From: Aphrocallistes beatrix
Lineage: Eukaryota; Porifera; Hexactinellida; Sceptrulophora; Aphrocallistidae
Assembly: GCA_963281255.1 (NCBI GenBank)
Contig: OY725501.1
Coordinates: 4,069,674-4,133,673 of the forward strand
Length of the DNA stretch: 64,000 nt
Reading direction: 5' to 3'
The translations under genes and the position numbers were made by a program. How positions within the stretch are numbered: the first letter of the stretch is position 1; each line of letters opens with the position of its first letter. Below, piece after piece: positions 37,134 through 48,954 of this stretch. The notes under the pieces were generated by a model. The model was not told where the DNA came from, did not search any database, and saw only the letters and a list, made by a program, of their open reading frames with translations.

Positions 37134-37524
37134 TTATTTTTGAATACCAAGACTTAGGTCGCGGGTTCTAACCTCACTCTAGTCATTTGCATTTTACTCT
37201 CAATTACATTGCTTCGGTAATGTAATCTGAGCCTACACTCTTGCAGAACCTTAGTGAGCTGAAAGCACTAAGGATGTCATCTCGTTTAAAGGTAAAGTTA
37301 GGTCAGGTGCTATCTTTCTTGCCTACTGTTAGCCGAGTTTTTCTCTGTAACACGCCATCATATGCACACAGACATGCCATCATATGCATACATACACGCC
37401 GCATGCACACATTCAGCAACTATCAGTAGGTTTAGCACCTCACCCAGATTGTAAACCCCCTGAGAACATATTAGCATGGATTCGGGGGGTATATAAATCT
37501 ATAAACTTTAACTTTAACTTTAAT
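37134..37524 (+). mobile_element. SINE-like retroelement with (ACTTTA)n tail
   Basis: The 5' part contains GGTTCTAACCTC, a match to the tRNA B box, but no clear A box, so the head looks truncated. The element ends GGTATATAAATCTATAAACT followed by repeated ACTTTA, a typical SINE/LINE 3' tail. It abuts the 3' end of NHL copy D and changes its C-terminus. Confidence 0.6.
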
Positions 37525-39851
37525 GTAAAGTTTGGATTAAATGACACAATAAATATTTTCCCGGAATGGGACACAGTAATACCATAGGGAGCAATGAGTT
37601 CTCCTCTTGACTTCCCTTTCTTCCCTAGTGTGTGTATGAGCTCTCCGGAATGTGTGAATATATTGATAGTGTTATGTCCCCAGTCACTAATCAAGATATT
37701 CATATCTGGATCTAAACAGAAGAAGAATGGTTGATAAACCAAACAATTCTGTTTATCTCCTTGAGAGACACAGGAAGTGAGCAGGTCTCCACTCCTGGAG
37801 AATATTCTCACGCAGTTAGGACTCCAGTCTAGAACCACCAGTGTATCTGGACTCAGTTTCACGTCTACAGGGAAGTAAAGGATTCCTGTCCCAATACAGG
37901 ATTTGAAACGGAGGTTACCTGAGAATACACTCACTCTGTCGTTCCACGAATCTGCTATGAACACATCTCCATTTCTGTCTACACATAATCCTCTAGGACC
38001 AAATAGCTCTCCTTCAGCTCTTCCTCTAGTTCCAGCTCTGTTGATTGGTTGGAGAGTGTCTTTATTGAATTGGAATAGAGACGGGTGTCTCAAGTCTGTA
38101 ACGAAGATGAATTCTTCTGTTACTGCTATTCCGCATGGTCCCCTGAGTACATCCTGTCCAAACTGAGTAAGGAACTCTCCTTGGAAGGACAGTACCTTTA
38201 CACACCTGTTACCTAAATCAGCTATGTAGACTTTCTGACTTGTTTCGTCTAAAGCTAATCCTGTGGGATATTGAAGCTCTTTATTTCCTGTTCCTAGCTT
38301 CACAGCTGACACGACGGGTTTCTTCTTAGCGGTGTAATCGGGACATTTCCAGGTGACGACATCTCCAAACTCAGATATTTGCGATTGGAGGGTTGCTAGG
38401 GATGGACATTGGAATGTTATGGCAGGGAGTTTGGTTGGTGTCTCTTTCTCCTTCTGTCCCTGTTGGTACAGCTGTTCTGCTTGCTGGTGCAAGGGTAGAT
38501 TCTCATTTGCCTAAAAGAGAGAATCGAAATTTATTCTAAAAATAGAAAAACATAAAAATTAATGAATATCTGTGGACAATCGATGCTAGAAATCCAAAAT
38601 AATACTAACCAAAGGTGTGAAAATGTGTAAATATAACACATCCATCTAATCGAAAAATTGGATTCTACATAGTGAAATAATCTAAATTAATTATCGGTGT
38701 TCGCATATAATTTTGAGTAAAGAAGTAGAAAGAACATCCAATACTATTATTCAGAATCTGCTAATCATCATAAAGTCAGAGTAGAGTTGGATATATGCAT
38801 ATAAGAGTTTAGGAAAATATTCGCGCCTTTATGCACGTTCTTACGCCTGAATGAAAACCAGAATGCGTTTTATATGGAAAATCCACGGATTTATCTTGTA
38901 TGGTTCTTTGAACTAAAGTATTTCAGAAATATCAATCATTTAATGGTAAAAATTTCGGTTACTTCTCTTGAAAATATCCTGAGGAGTGAAATCGCTGGAC
39001 GTTTTTCTATTTTAAATTTTAATAGCTATATTGGTATGAATCAATAGACTTAAGTTTCAAAATTTGCGATCAGGGAATTTCCTGTCAATTAAAAAAAGGT
39101 CGAATATTTGTAATTAAAGATTTAGAAATGGACAAGTAAACTATTTAGGAAAAGTACATCATATATAAACTCATCAACGCGTTAAATAATCACATAATTA
39201 AAATTCTAGAACAATTTTCGAAATTCGTGATCAAGGAATTATTCCTGATTTCCTGAAGACTTGTTAAATAATGAGAAACATAAAATACTTCAATAAATTC
39301 TAGAAAATATATTATTATCTATTATAGACTAGTTAAAAGCTCAAAATCCCTGAACTGCTGGATCATAATCCATTTCCTTGGATAATTTAGGGATCCCTGA
39401 GGGTTGGTAAGTATTCGGTTGAAAATACAATTGATAAAACTACAGAACACATTCACTGTTCTGAGACAGAACAGTGAATGTGAACCGCGAAATGAAAGCA
39501 AATAAGCTAAGGTCTCCAGAATCTATTTCAACCGAATGGAGACAACTGCTATCATCTCAACTTTCTAAGCTAACACGCAGTCATGAATAGTTAATTGTTA
39601 GAGAGACTCACCTTTAAGCTGAGTTCTGCCATGTCTCGCTGTGCTCTGAGCAACTCTTCCAGAGCTTCAATTCGAGTCTTCTCTTTGTTCAAGAACTCCT
39701 CTCGCATCTGGACTACCTTCTGGAGGAGGGCGTCCTTCCTCTGGATCAGCTGTTCGATCAGCTGATTGAACATGCGTTCTATCTGCTCTGCGACACGGTT
39801 GAAGTGTGCCATGGTGTCACTGGGAGCAGGTGGTGGCATATTAGTGGCCAT
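37440..39851 (-). CDS. coiled-coil/NHL-repeat protein, copy D, with altered C-terminus
   Basis: Exon 1 is 39851-39612 and exon 2 is 38510-37440, encoding 436 residues. The coiled coil and blades are intact. Blade positions are QYPTG, ADLGNR, GPCG, TDLRH, FGPRG, ADSWND, SDWGHN and IAPYG. The family's usual end (..NPNFTFQCY) is replaced after NPNFT by about 29 residues encoded by the SINE-like insertion (LKLKLKFIDLYTPRIHANMF..). The intron has a 460-bp insertion (38961-39420) shared only with copy E. The exon 1 donor is GTGAGT instead of GTCAGT. The X-box (39954-39967) and hairpin are intact, so it may be functional. Confidence 0.8.
38961..39420. mobile_element. 460-bp insertion in the copy D intron, flanked by TTCGGTT
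   Basis: Copies A-C read straight through this point. Here TTCGGTT occurs on both sides (38954-38960 and 39414-39420) as if duplicated on insertion. The interior is AT-rich and non-coding. The matching insertion in copy E spans about 43010-43465. The family is not recognised. Confidence 0.6.
39448..39482 (-). other. intronic 35-nt perfect hairpin, copy D
   Basis: The arms and loop are the same as in copy A. Confidence 0.85.
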
Positions 39852-39953
39852 TTCTGTGTTCAGTTTTGTTTGGTTGAATTGATTAGAAAGAATATAGTTC
39901 ATCCAAGAAACTCTCTGTTATATGTAATCTGAGAATGCCATATTACGTCAATG

Positions 39954-39967
39954 GTTGCTATGGTAAC
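39954..39967 (-). promoter_or_regulatory. RFX X-box, NHL copy D
   Basis: GTTGCTATGGTAAC is intact, about 103 bp upstream of the ATG. Confidence 0.7.
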
Positions 39968-41233
39968 CTGGAATGTTGTCTAGTTTGCGTGAGTGTAGGG
40001 AACTCAGATTTTCCATTTCTTATCATTACTCGTGCTGACATAATCTTACTCACGTTTCCCAACCTGGGCTACATACACCCGTAGGGGTGCGTGGATGTTC
40101 ATAGTTCCCAAGTGACTGGCCAAATGCTGAGGTATTAAAGAGTCCATGCCATGATGTGAATAAATAAAAAGTTAGCAGCTTAGACTGAAATATTCATAAT
40201 TTCACACCTCTGGTTAGCATGTTAATAGAGCAGTACATTTCATTATGTTACAAAAAGCTATGTTACAAAATACCAATGCAGGTTTCTTCAGGTGACAAAT
40301 AAGTTTAGAATATTCGCACAAGTTATTCGAGGATATTCGTTCTATTCCATGGATACGGGTAGAGGATCCTATTATGCTATACCAGGGGCTGGCGACTTTG
40401 AAAGAAATGTGTCCTATAATGTCGACATATTTATTGCCTGGTGTGTCAGTGGCACGTCAGCCTTGAGGTGTCGCCCCCTAAATTTACAAAAATGTCAGTC
40501 TGTCGACCGACATTTATTCAACTCCGCTTGCCATCGATTTAATGCTCGTGTGCCATAGAACACTGTGCTATACTTTCTGCCAATAAGCGACAAATGATTA
40601 GAACAATTCTTCTTCGATTGAAGTAATACTAAACTCATGGCTTGTCTCTATCTAGAGAAATTGTTATATTTGTAGGTTCAAATCATTCAAAATTAGAGTT
40701 CTATAAATATCTGAAATTAACCTATCATTTCATTCCTCCTGAACTCATCATTGGGAGATGTCTGGTGTTCATGTTGCCCTATTTTCACCAGGGAACAAAG
40801 TATAAATCTAAATTTAATCCTTCATAGATCTTGTTAATATATTCACACCTTCACCATGGAGGATATTATGGATGAGATTTCAGAGGTAAATATTAGGAGT
40901 TCGCTTAATACAATTTTTACATTAAGAATCTATGATGTAAATAAACAAAAAGTTATCAACTTACGTAGACTGATATATTCATATTTTCACACCTCTGGTT
41001 AGCATGTTAATCGAGCTGCACATCTCGTTCTGACGAAAAAATAATCAACTGCCCTACGGTTATTACTAACTCAGTTTCAAGAATTTAAATGACATTATGC
41101 CTTTGGGAACAAAATAATAATTTAACCAATTTGGCGCAAAAAACTGAATTCGTGATCGCTAACTTTGTTGAAATTTGAAGGAAGAAAATTTTAATAAAAA
41201 CATAAAAACACATGACTAGACTCTAGATACAGA
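39968..41233. other. spacer between NHL copies D and E
   Basis: It contains the L block (40145-40760) and its hAT-like CAGGGGCTGGC remnant, then about 470 bp of unassigned AT-rich DNA. No gene is seen. Confidence 0.6.
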
Positions 41234-43896
41234 TTAGTAACATTGGAATGTAAAGTTAGGATTACATGACACAACAAATATTTTCCCGGAATGGGACACA
41301 GCAATACCATAGGGTGAAATGAGTTCTCCTCTTGACTTCCCTTTCTTCCCTAGTGCGTGTATGAGCTCTCCGGAATGTGTGAATATCTTGATAGTGTCAT
41401 GTCCCCAGTCACTAATCAAGATATTCATATCTAGATCTAAACAGAAGAAGAATGGTTGATAAACCAAACAATTCTGTTTATCTCCTTGAGAGACACAGGA
41501 AGTGAGCAGGTCTCCACTCCTGGAGAATATTCTCACGCAGTTAGGACTCCAGTCTAGTACCACCAGTGTATCTGGACTCAGTTTCACGTCTACAGGGAAG
41601 TAAAGGATTCCTGTCCCAATACAGGATTTGAAACGGAGGTTACCTGAGAATACACTCACTCTGTCGTTCCCCGAATCTGCTATGAACACATCTCCATTTC
41701 TGTCTACACATAATCCGCTAGGAAACCTTAGCTCTCCTTCAGCTTCTCCTTCAGTTCCAGCTCTGTTGATTGGTTGGAGAGTGTCTTTACTGAATTGGAA
41801 TAGAGAGTGGTGGTGGTAGTCTGTAACGAAGATGAGTTCTTCTGTTACTGCTATTCCCCGTGGTCTCCTGAGTACATCCTGTCCAAACTGAGCAAGGAAC
41901 TCTCCTTGGAAGGACAGTACCTTTACACAGCTGTTATCTGAATCAGCTATGTAGACTTTCTGACTTATTTCGTCTAAAGCTAATCCTGTGGGTTCTTTAA
42001 GCTCGTTATTTCCTGTTCCTAGCTTCACAGCTGATACGACGGGTTTCTTCTTAGCGGTGTAATCGGGACATTTCCAGGTGACGACATCTCCAAACTCAGA
42101 TATTTGGGATTGGAGGGTTGCTAGGGACGGACATTGGAATGCAAAGGGTGGGAGTTTGGTTGGTGTCTCTTTCTCCTTCTGTCCCTGTTGGTACAACAAT
42201 TCTGCTTGCTGGTGCAAGGGTAGATTCTCATTTGCCTAAAACACAGAATCGAATATATTCTAAATATCGAAAAGTTAATCAATATCCGTGGATTATTATT
42301 ATGGTTACCAAAGGTGTGAAAATGTGTAAAAATAACTGCAAATAACACATCCATCTGATCGAAAAATTGGATTCTACATAGTGAAATAACCTATTTAAAA
42401 TACAGTGGAACCTGTATATAACGGCCACCCAAGGGACTGGACAAATTGGTCGTTATACACAGGAAGTTTTTAAAAATCTATTACTAGAAATAATTCCATG
42501 AAACTTGTTTATCGTTCGTAACAGGTCCTGTAATAAGCACATAAAAAAGTGAAAAAGGTGATGGCCTTCCGTTATACACATTTTTACGGTCAGTAAGGGA
42601 CTACAAACGGGTGGCCGCTGGCCGCGTTGAGCAGGTGACCGCTACACACAGGTTCAATATTATGGAATTTCGGACGGGACTGTTCATCGGTGACCGCTAT
42701 AGACAGGTGACCGTTATAGCAGGTTCAACTGTGTTGAGATTTCGCGCATAATTTCAATACAATTTTAAGCAAAGAAGTAGAATGAACATCCAATACTCTT
42801 ATTCAGAATCTGCTCATGATCATAAAGTCAGAGTAAAGTTGGATATATGCATATAGGAGTTTAGGAAAATATTCGCGCTTTTATGCACGTTCCTACGCCT
42901 GAATGAAACCCAGAAGGCTTTTTATATGGAAAATCCACGGATTTATCTTGTATGGTTCTTTGAACTAAAGTATTTCAGAAATGTCAATCATTTAATGGTA
43001 AAAATTTCGTTACTTCTCTTGAAAATATCCTGAGGAGTGAAATCGCTGGACGTTTTTCTATTTTAAATTTTAATAGCTATATTGGTATGAATCAATAGAC
43101 TTAAGTTTCAAAATTCGCGATCAGGGAATTTCCTGTCAATTATAAAAAGGTCGAATATTTGTAATTAAAGATTTGGAAATGGACAAGTAAACTATTTAGG
43201 AAAAGGTACATCATATATAAACTCATCAACGCGTTAAATAATCACATAATTAAAATTCTAGAGCAATTTTCGAAATTCGTGATCAAGGAATTATTCCTGA
43301 AGACTTGTTAAATAATGAGAAACATAAAATACTTCAATAAATTCTAGAAAATATATTATTATCTATTATAGACTAGTTAAAAGCTCAAAATCCCTGAACT
43401 GCTGGATCATAATCCATTTCCTTGGATAATTTAGGGATCCCAGGAAGGTTGGTAAGTATTCGGTTGAAAATACAATTGATAAAACTACAGAACACATTCA
43501 CTGTTCTGAGACAGAACAGTGAATGTGAACCACGAAATGAAAGCGAATAAGCTAAGGTCTCCAGAATCTATTCCAACCGAATGGAGATAACTGCTATCAT
43601 CTCAATTTTCTAAGCTAACACGCAGTCATGAATAGTTAATTGTTAGAGAGACTGACCTTTAAGCTGAGTTCTGCCATGTGTCGCTGTGCTCTGAGCAACT
43701 CTTCCAGAGCTTCAATCCGAGTCTTCTCTTTGTTCAAGAACTCCTCTCGCATCTGGACTACCTTCTGGAGGAGGGCGTCCTTCCTCTGGATCAGCTGTTC
43801 GATCAGCTGATTGAACATGCGTTCTATCTGCTCTGCGACACGGTTGAAGTGTGCCATGGTGTCACTGGGAGCAGGTGGTGGCATATTAGTGGCCAT
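41234..43896 (-). CDS. coiled-coil/NHL-repeat protein, copy E
   Basis: Exon 1 is 43896-43657 and exon 2 is 42235-41234, encoding 413 residues with an open frame. Blade positions are KEPTG, ADSDNS, RPRG, TDYHH, RFPSG, ADSGND, SDWGHD and ISPYG. The 1.4-kb intron carries a family-2 MITE (42403-42731) and the 460-bp insertion also found in copy D. The X-box (43998-44011) is intact and the hairpin is at 43493-43527. The coiled coil is identical to copy A. It is the most upstream member of the tandem array. Confidence 0.85.
42403..42731. mobile_element. MITE, family 2
   Basis: It begins CAGTGGAACCTGTATATAAC after TA and ends with the inverted counterpart ..AGCAGGTTCAACTG. It lies in the intron of NHL copy E only, so it inserted after duplication. 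Confidence 0.82.
43493..43527 (-). other. intronic 35-nt perfect hairpin, copy E
   Basis: The arms and loop are the same as in copy A. Confidence 0.85.
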
Positions 43897-43997
43897 TTCT
43901 GTGTTCAGTTTTGTTAGGTTGAATTGGATAGAAAGAAATAGTTTATCCAAGAAACTCTCCATTATATGTAATCTGAGAATACCATAGTACGTCAATG

Positions 43998-44011
43998 GTT
44001 GCTATGGTAAC
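43998..44011 (-). promoter_or_regulatory. RFX X-box, NHL copy E
   Basis: GTTGCTATGGTAAC is intact, about 102 bp upstream of the ATG. Confidence 0.7.
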
Positions 44012-44279
44012 TTTGGAATGTTATCTAGTTTGCGTGAGTGCAAGGAACTCAGATATTCAATTTCTTACCATTACTAGTGCTGATATAATCTGTTCTAACA
44101 CTGACGTTATGTCTGCACTTATTCTTGTGTGAATAATCATTTCTTAGAAGTCATGCATTTCATAAAAGTTCCTCACAAATGGATGGGAGTGTCTCTGATT
44201 CTAGGATATTGCATTGGTGGAATACTAAATTTAGGTATGACTATGTCCACATTCTTAACATCATATAGTCTAACACATA

Positions 44280-44447
44280 CAGTTAGGGTCGCTTAATATG
44301 AACATTCGTTTATTATGAACTAACCTCCTGGTCCCAATTTCATTTTTAGATAGGATTTGTATTGAACCAAGTTCGCTTAATATGAACTATCTCTATTATG
44401 AATATATTTTTGGTCCCCTGGTGGTTCACAATAAGCGACCCTGACTG
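44280..44447. mobile_element. MITE, family 4 (ends in CAGTTAGGGTCGCTTA)
   Basis: This is a 168-bp element with TA on each side. The left end CAGTTAGGGTCGCTTAATAT is matched by the inverted right end ATAAGCGACCCTGACTG. It is non-coding. Confidence 0.8.
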
Positions 44448-44971
44448 TAATATAAACTCAATATAGCTTCAAATAGACAGACACATGACAAGCTAGTGAG
44501 TAGCTTGATTGTTCTGTATTATGCTAATAAGAGTTCAGATATTCTATTTAAATTTGCCCAACAACTCGGATTAATATCAAAACAAAACTACGACAAACTT
44601 ATATTATCAGTTTACACCAATCATAAGAAGTGTTCGTCATTCCAAACACTGTGGACCTTTTCGGGCTAGGTTTAGTTCACCATTGCTAATACAGGGAATT
44701 AGCTAGGAACGTGAGGTACTCCTTTAGGCGAATGGTTTGGAGTTCTGAGTGTTTAGAAGTGCGAAAATTAGAAACATTCTCCGACACTACAATGTTATTC
44801 ATCGATTTAGGCATATTTAATTTGAGTGGATTCGAGATTCGGAGCCGCATAATGCCATGCCCTGAAATGATCAAACTGTCAACTCTAGGCCTGAAGAAAA
44901 AAGAGCGAACATTTCTAAATGAGTTTAGGACAATCCTGAATTATAATAATCAACTCGGTTGTATTAACTCC

Positions 44972-45092
44972 TACTCTACTACTACACTGCACTACACTAC
45001 TACACTACTACACGACTCCTACTATACTACATCACTACACTGCACCACTACACTACACTACACGACTACACTACACTATATACTACACTGCA
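44972..45092. repeat. (ACTAC)/(CACTA)n microsatellite
   Basis: This is about 120 bp of irregular CTACTACACTAC units. Confidence 0.9.
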
Positions 45093-45323
45093 GTCCAACA
45101 ATGGATTCTGGTGGATGGATGTTATAAGAGAGATGGATTCACATTTCACCAATCAGCTGTTCCAATGCACCGGAAGTAGAACTGAAACTTATTAGTTCCG
45201 ATTCAAAATACACTGAATACATACACATCCGACACAATGGTCGCTTATTTAATTAGTCACATAAATGGGAATAACTTATTCAAAACAACCAATCAACTCA
45301 ATGCAAAATATAAACAGCTGTTT

Positions 45324-47935
45324 TCACGCCATATCATCCAGTACTGCTAACTCGTCTTTGTCTCCTTTAGGCTTGGAGCTGAGCTCTCGGATCTGTCCGA
45401 CCACGAACTTGTACCACGCGTCGAACCTAGAAATCCTATCGTACTCGTCCAGGAACTCATTCACCTGCTCAGTTTCTCCCTCCTCGATGGCAGACAAGAC
45501 GTCCGAGATCAGTTTAAGCTCCCGCGTGTCTTGAAAGCTGGGGTTTAATTGGATGTATCCGTCTATCTTCTGAGTCACCTGCTCTCTGTCCAAGATGAGG
45601 AGGCAGAGGAGAGACTTGAACATGTACTCCTTAGCCGAGTAGGAGAGCAGCCTGGGAGAATAGCTCAGTCAACTCCACTCAAATAAGCATGGACCATGGA
45701 TTTCATAGTTATTCGATATTTACTCTTAATACTAGAGTCATTGGGAGATAGAAGGACTAACTTTATACCCTCCATAGTTCTTGAAAGTATATATATATAT
45801 AAGCTATTAATGTTTACATATGGATATTTTCACACCTCTGGTTGGTACTTTGGTGTCATTTTTGAAATATCAAAAACTTTACTAATTCAACTAGCCAATC
45901 AGTTCGCTTAAAAGTAGTAGTAAAATACCTGGTCTTGACAGAGGTGTCGATGACTCTGTCGAACAGCTGGATGGCTTCGTTCCAGCGGGACAGCTTGGCG
46001 TAGAGACTGGCGGCTCGGAGCAGGACCTTGGTGCAGGCACTGGGACTGTCCTCAGCGACGTAGATGTCTCCGGCCTTCAAGTACCTCGAAATGGCGGCGG
46101 AGAGATCGTTCAGAGATTCTAACACCTCTGCTAGCGCTGTGCTATATTTAGCTGCCATGTTGAACCTGCCCATCTCCAGGTAGATCTACACATAACACAG
46201 TGGAACCTCCGTAACCATAGCAGACACCATTTCCTCCACAAATACACACAAATGACCACATAATCCTAGTGTTTTAGTTCTCTACGGGTGTGGGGATTAT
46301 TCTGTGGGATTCTCTAAGAGTATTCCTGACTACCAGATTGGAATGTTCACATTCTCTTCCTCCGAGTCACTTACTGTAGCCCACATAATTGTATGTGATC
46401 TGTCAGCTAACATACTTTATTCATGAAACAATGGAGTGTGCAGATTCTCAATTATTAAATAAGGGAAAATGAAATTTTAAATCAGAGTCGGACTAAGGAG
46501 TTTGCTACTCATTCCAAGCTAAGTCATTTTGGGCGGGGAAACCTTAAAAGTGACTATAAATAGAATTGAACCTTGGGCAAAATCGAATTTTAAAATACAG
46601 TGGTGTTCGCTTAATAGCAAGTCGATTTTAGCTCGAATTTTGATTGCTGATAAGCGAACTTGCTATAGAGAAACGAAATTAACATAATAAGCACGCTTGG
46701 GACCTGGAAATAACTTGCTAATAGACGAATATTGCTATTAGAGCAATTGCTAATAAGCGAACACCACAGCAATAGGTTACTTCAATATGCTCGGAATGGA
46801 AAGCTCAGCAATGTCAGTTGACGTAACCAATATAAACCACTTTCACACCTCGATGGACTTGACGTAGCAGTCTGCGGCCTTGCGGAGGTGGCACTTCTTG
46901 TAGCAGGTGGCGGCGTCTGTCAGAGTGGTGGCGGTCTCGTGTCTGCTGTCCAGCTGCTGCTGCACCTCCGACGCCCGCACGTACGCGTCCCCGGCCAACT
47001 CCCAGTTCTTGTTCAGCTTGAAGAGGTTCCCTGCCAGACGAGAGAAATGATTGGCTCTCCTCACTCCGAGCAATTAGACGGAGTACAATGGTAGACATTT
47101 TTGTCCCAATTGAGCAGAGTTGAATATAATTTCCTGTAACAACGACTAATATTTTAAATATTTGATTCGTTAACTAAGTTATTTTCTCAGAATTTTCAAT
47201 AATTTTTGGCTTGAAATCGTTCCAAAAATTCACTTGGGCAGTTTTCGTTTTTAAATACAGTGGAACCTGTATATAACGGTCACCCAAGGGACTGGACAAA
47301 ATTGGCCGTTATACACAGGTGACCGTTATATACAGGTGATTGTCTTAATCCCCAAAAGGTATCAACGTAGTGTAATAAATATCAAGTTTTTAGAAATCCA
47401 TTACTTGAAGTAATTACATGAAACTTGTTTATCGTTCATAACAGATCCTGTAATAAACACTTTAAAATGTGAAAAAGGTGATGGCCGTTATAGACAGTTT
47501 TAGGGTCAGTAAGAGACTACAAACGGGTGGCCACTGGCCACGTTAAGCAGATGACCGCTATACACAGGTTCAATATTATTGAATTTCGGGTGGGACTGTT
47601 CATTGGTGACCGTTATATAGAATAGAGTAGCAGTTATAGCAGGTTCGAATGTATTCGTTACATCTGTAGGAAAGCCATTATCCATGGTCCGACTGAGACT
47701 CACCAGCCCTGTGGAAAGCTTCAGCTGCCTCTTCCACCTTCTGGACGCCGCCGAATATCTTCCCCAGGAAGCCCCGGCTGCTGTTCAGCTTGGTCTCTGC
47801 CTCGGAGACCAGTTTCTGTCCGGAGGGGTCTGGCACGGAGTTGTTGTAGTTGGGGTCTCTCAGACGCTTCTCCAGTTCTCCAGCCCCTGGCAGCTCCTCG
47901 TCCGGACTCTTCTCACTCTTGTCGTTCTCTGCCAT
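45324..47935 (-). CDS. NAPA: alpha-SNAP (soluble NSF attachment protein)
   Basis: Four exons are in frame: 47935-47704, 47030-46849, 46185-45929 and 45651-45324, giving 332 residues. TPR-like helices include GFLGKIFGG, NLFKLNKNWELAGDAY, YLEMGRFNMAAKYSTALAEV and LLSYSAKEYMFKSLLC, matching alpha-SNAP block by block. Alpha-SNAP binds SNARE complexes on the cytosolic face and recruits NSF to disassemble them after membrane fusion. The N-terminus has about 45 extra polar residues before the first helix (family length is about 295). The C-terminus ends ..ELAVLDDMA, so the leucine near the end that alpha-SNAP uses to stimulate NSF is not in the usual penultimate position. Introns carry two MITEs. 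A typical housekeeping gene; beta/alpha-type rather than gamma-SNAP. Confidence 0.9.
46598..46768. mobile_element. MITE, family 3 (ends in CAGTGGTGTTCGCTTAATAG)
   Basis: This is about 171 bp in an alpha-SNAP intron. The right end reads TAAGCGAACACCAC, the inverse of the left. The interior holds further short inverted words (TTGCTA/TAGCAA). Confidence 0.8.
47258..47651. mobile_element. MITE, family 2
   Basis: This is a 394-bp full-length copy after TA, starting CAGTGGAACCTGTATATAAC and ending ..TAGCAGGTTCGAATG. It lies in the first alpha-SNAP intron. Confidence 0.85.
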
Positions 47936-48954
47936 TGACACGCTAGACAACTGACAGGGCTGTAAGCTATAGGCCTAGACACGGTATGCTGTCAGGTTTC
48001 AACCGGAGTTTTAACCAGTTTAACACCAAGAGGACAATATTGTACGGTCGGAGCGGTTTCAACCTGACCACTTCACACCTGGGGTCTACGACCTTGCAGT
48101 ATAATACATACATTTGAACCACATGATATATACACATTTTAAGATGTTGGGATGGAACAGCCAATCAACTTTCTCCTATACTATATCCCTCCCCTCATTA
48201 CCCCAATGGCCCGGAATAATGCAATTCCTGGTGCTACATTAGCAGTATGGATATTTGGACATAATATAGTGTCATTGGATAGAGTGAGTGTACAGAAGAT
48301 ATTTCAAATAACTAGCGGGTATTATCAGTTCCATCTGAAGCAGAGGAATGTAATGTAGATTCCCGTGCTCGTAGCATTGCCAATCTCACTGATAGATATC
48401 TCGTACAGAGTCTAGACTCATTCCTCAGAGATAGGAAAGGATGGCTGTTATATTGTGTCGCAGAGTGCCACTGCATATGAGGACAAATACTATGGAAGTT
48501 TAAATCTATAATTAAATGCATTCTTAGCTGCATATTTATATTTACTGAATATAAGCATCCGATTTCTCTACCTATCTTCAGTGAGGTGGAAGCTTTGGAG
48601 TAATCCAATGGACGTAGCTAAGAATAACTAATACTTGCAACATTCTAAATATAGACACTTGACTATGGTTGTAAGAGTCATTGTTATGACGCGACCACTC
48701 ATAAGAATTGCTGAAGTCTACGAACTCTACTGAGTCTAGACTAGTTAACATTACAGGAGAGTTTGTAGGATGAAGTATAGTATCAGTATCACAGAAAGTG
48801 GAGTGTCTGTCGTTTATAAGTATATTTACTAAAAGTATTTGTGTAAACAAATGCAGGAAAAACAAACAATCGAGAAAAATCTAAAAAATCGCATGAAAGT
48901 GAATCAGGAAATCGAACAATTGAAATAACAGCAAATCTATTTATATAATTGAAT
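47936..48954. other. intergenic region upstream of alpha-SNAP
   Basis: It lies between the alpha-SNAP start and the CCDC62 stop. A 68-codon plus-strand frame (48152-48358) starts with ATG but has no recognisable similarity or exon context. Nothing else stands out. Confidence 0.5.

Larger units (their letters stand above)
44012..45323. other. spacer between the NHL array and alpha-SNAP
   Basis: No gene is recognised. It holds a MITE (44280-44447) and an (ACTAC)n-like microsatellite (44972-45092). The remainder is unassigned. Confidence 0.6.

Noticed and set aside
37145-37175. tRNA-like B box GGTTCTAACCTC suggesting a tRNA gene
   Set aside because: There is no A box or cloverleaf, and the downstream (ACTTTA)n tail fits a truncated tRNA-derived SINE.
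44711-45127. 138-codon plus-strand frame
   Set aside because: Its second half is the CTACTAC microsatellite and its first half shows no exon signals.
48152-48358. Plus-strand 68-codon frame with ATG upstream of alpha-SNAP
   Set aside because: It has no similarity, splice context or repeat elsewhere, and is probably chance.
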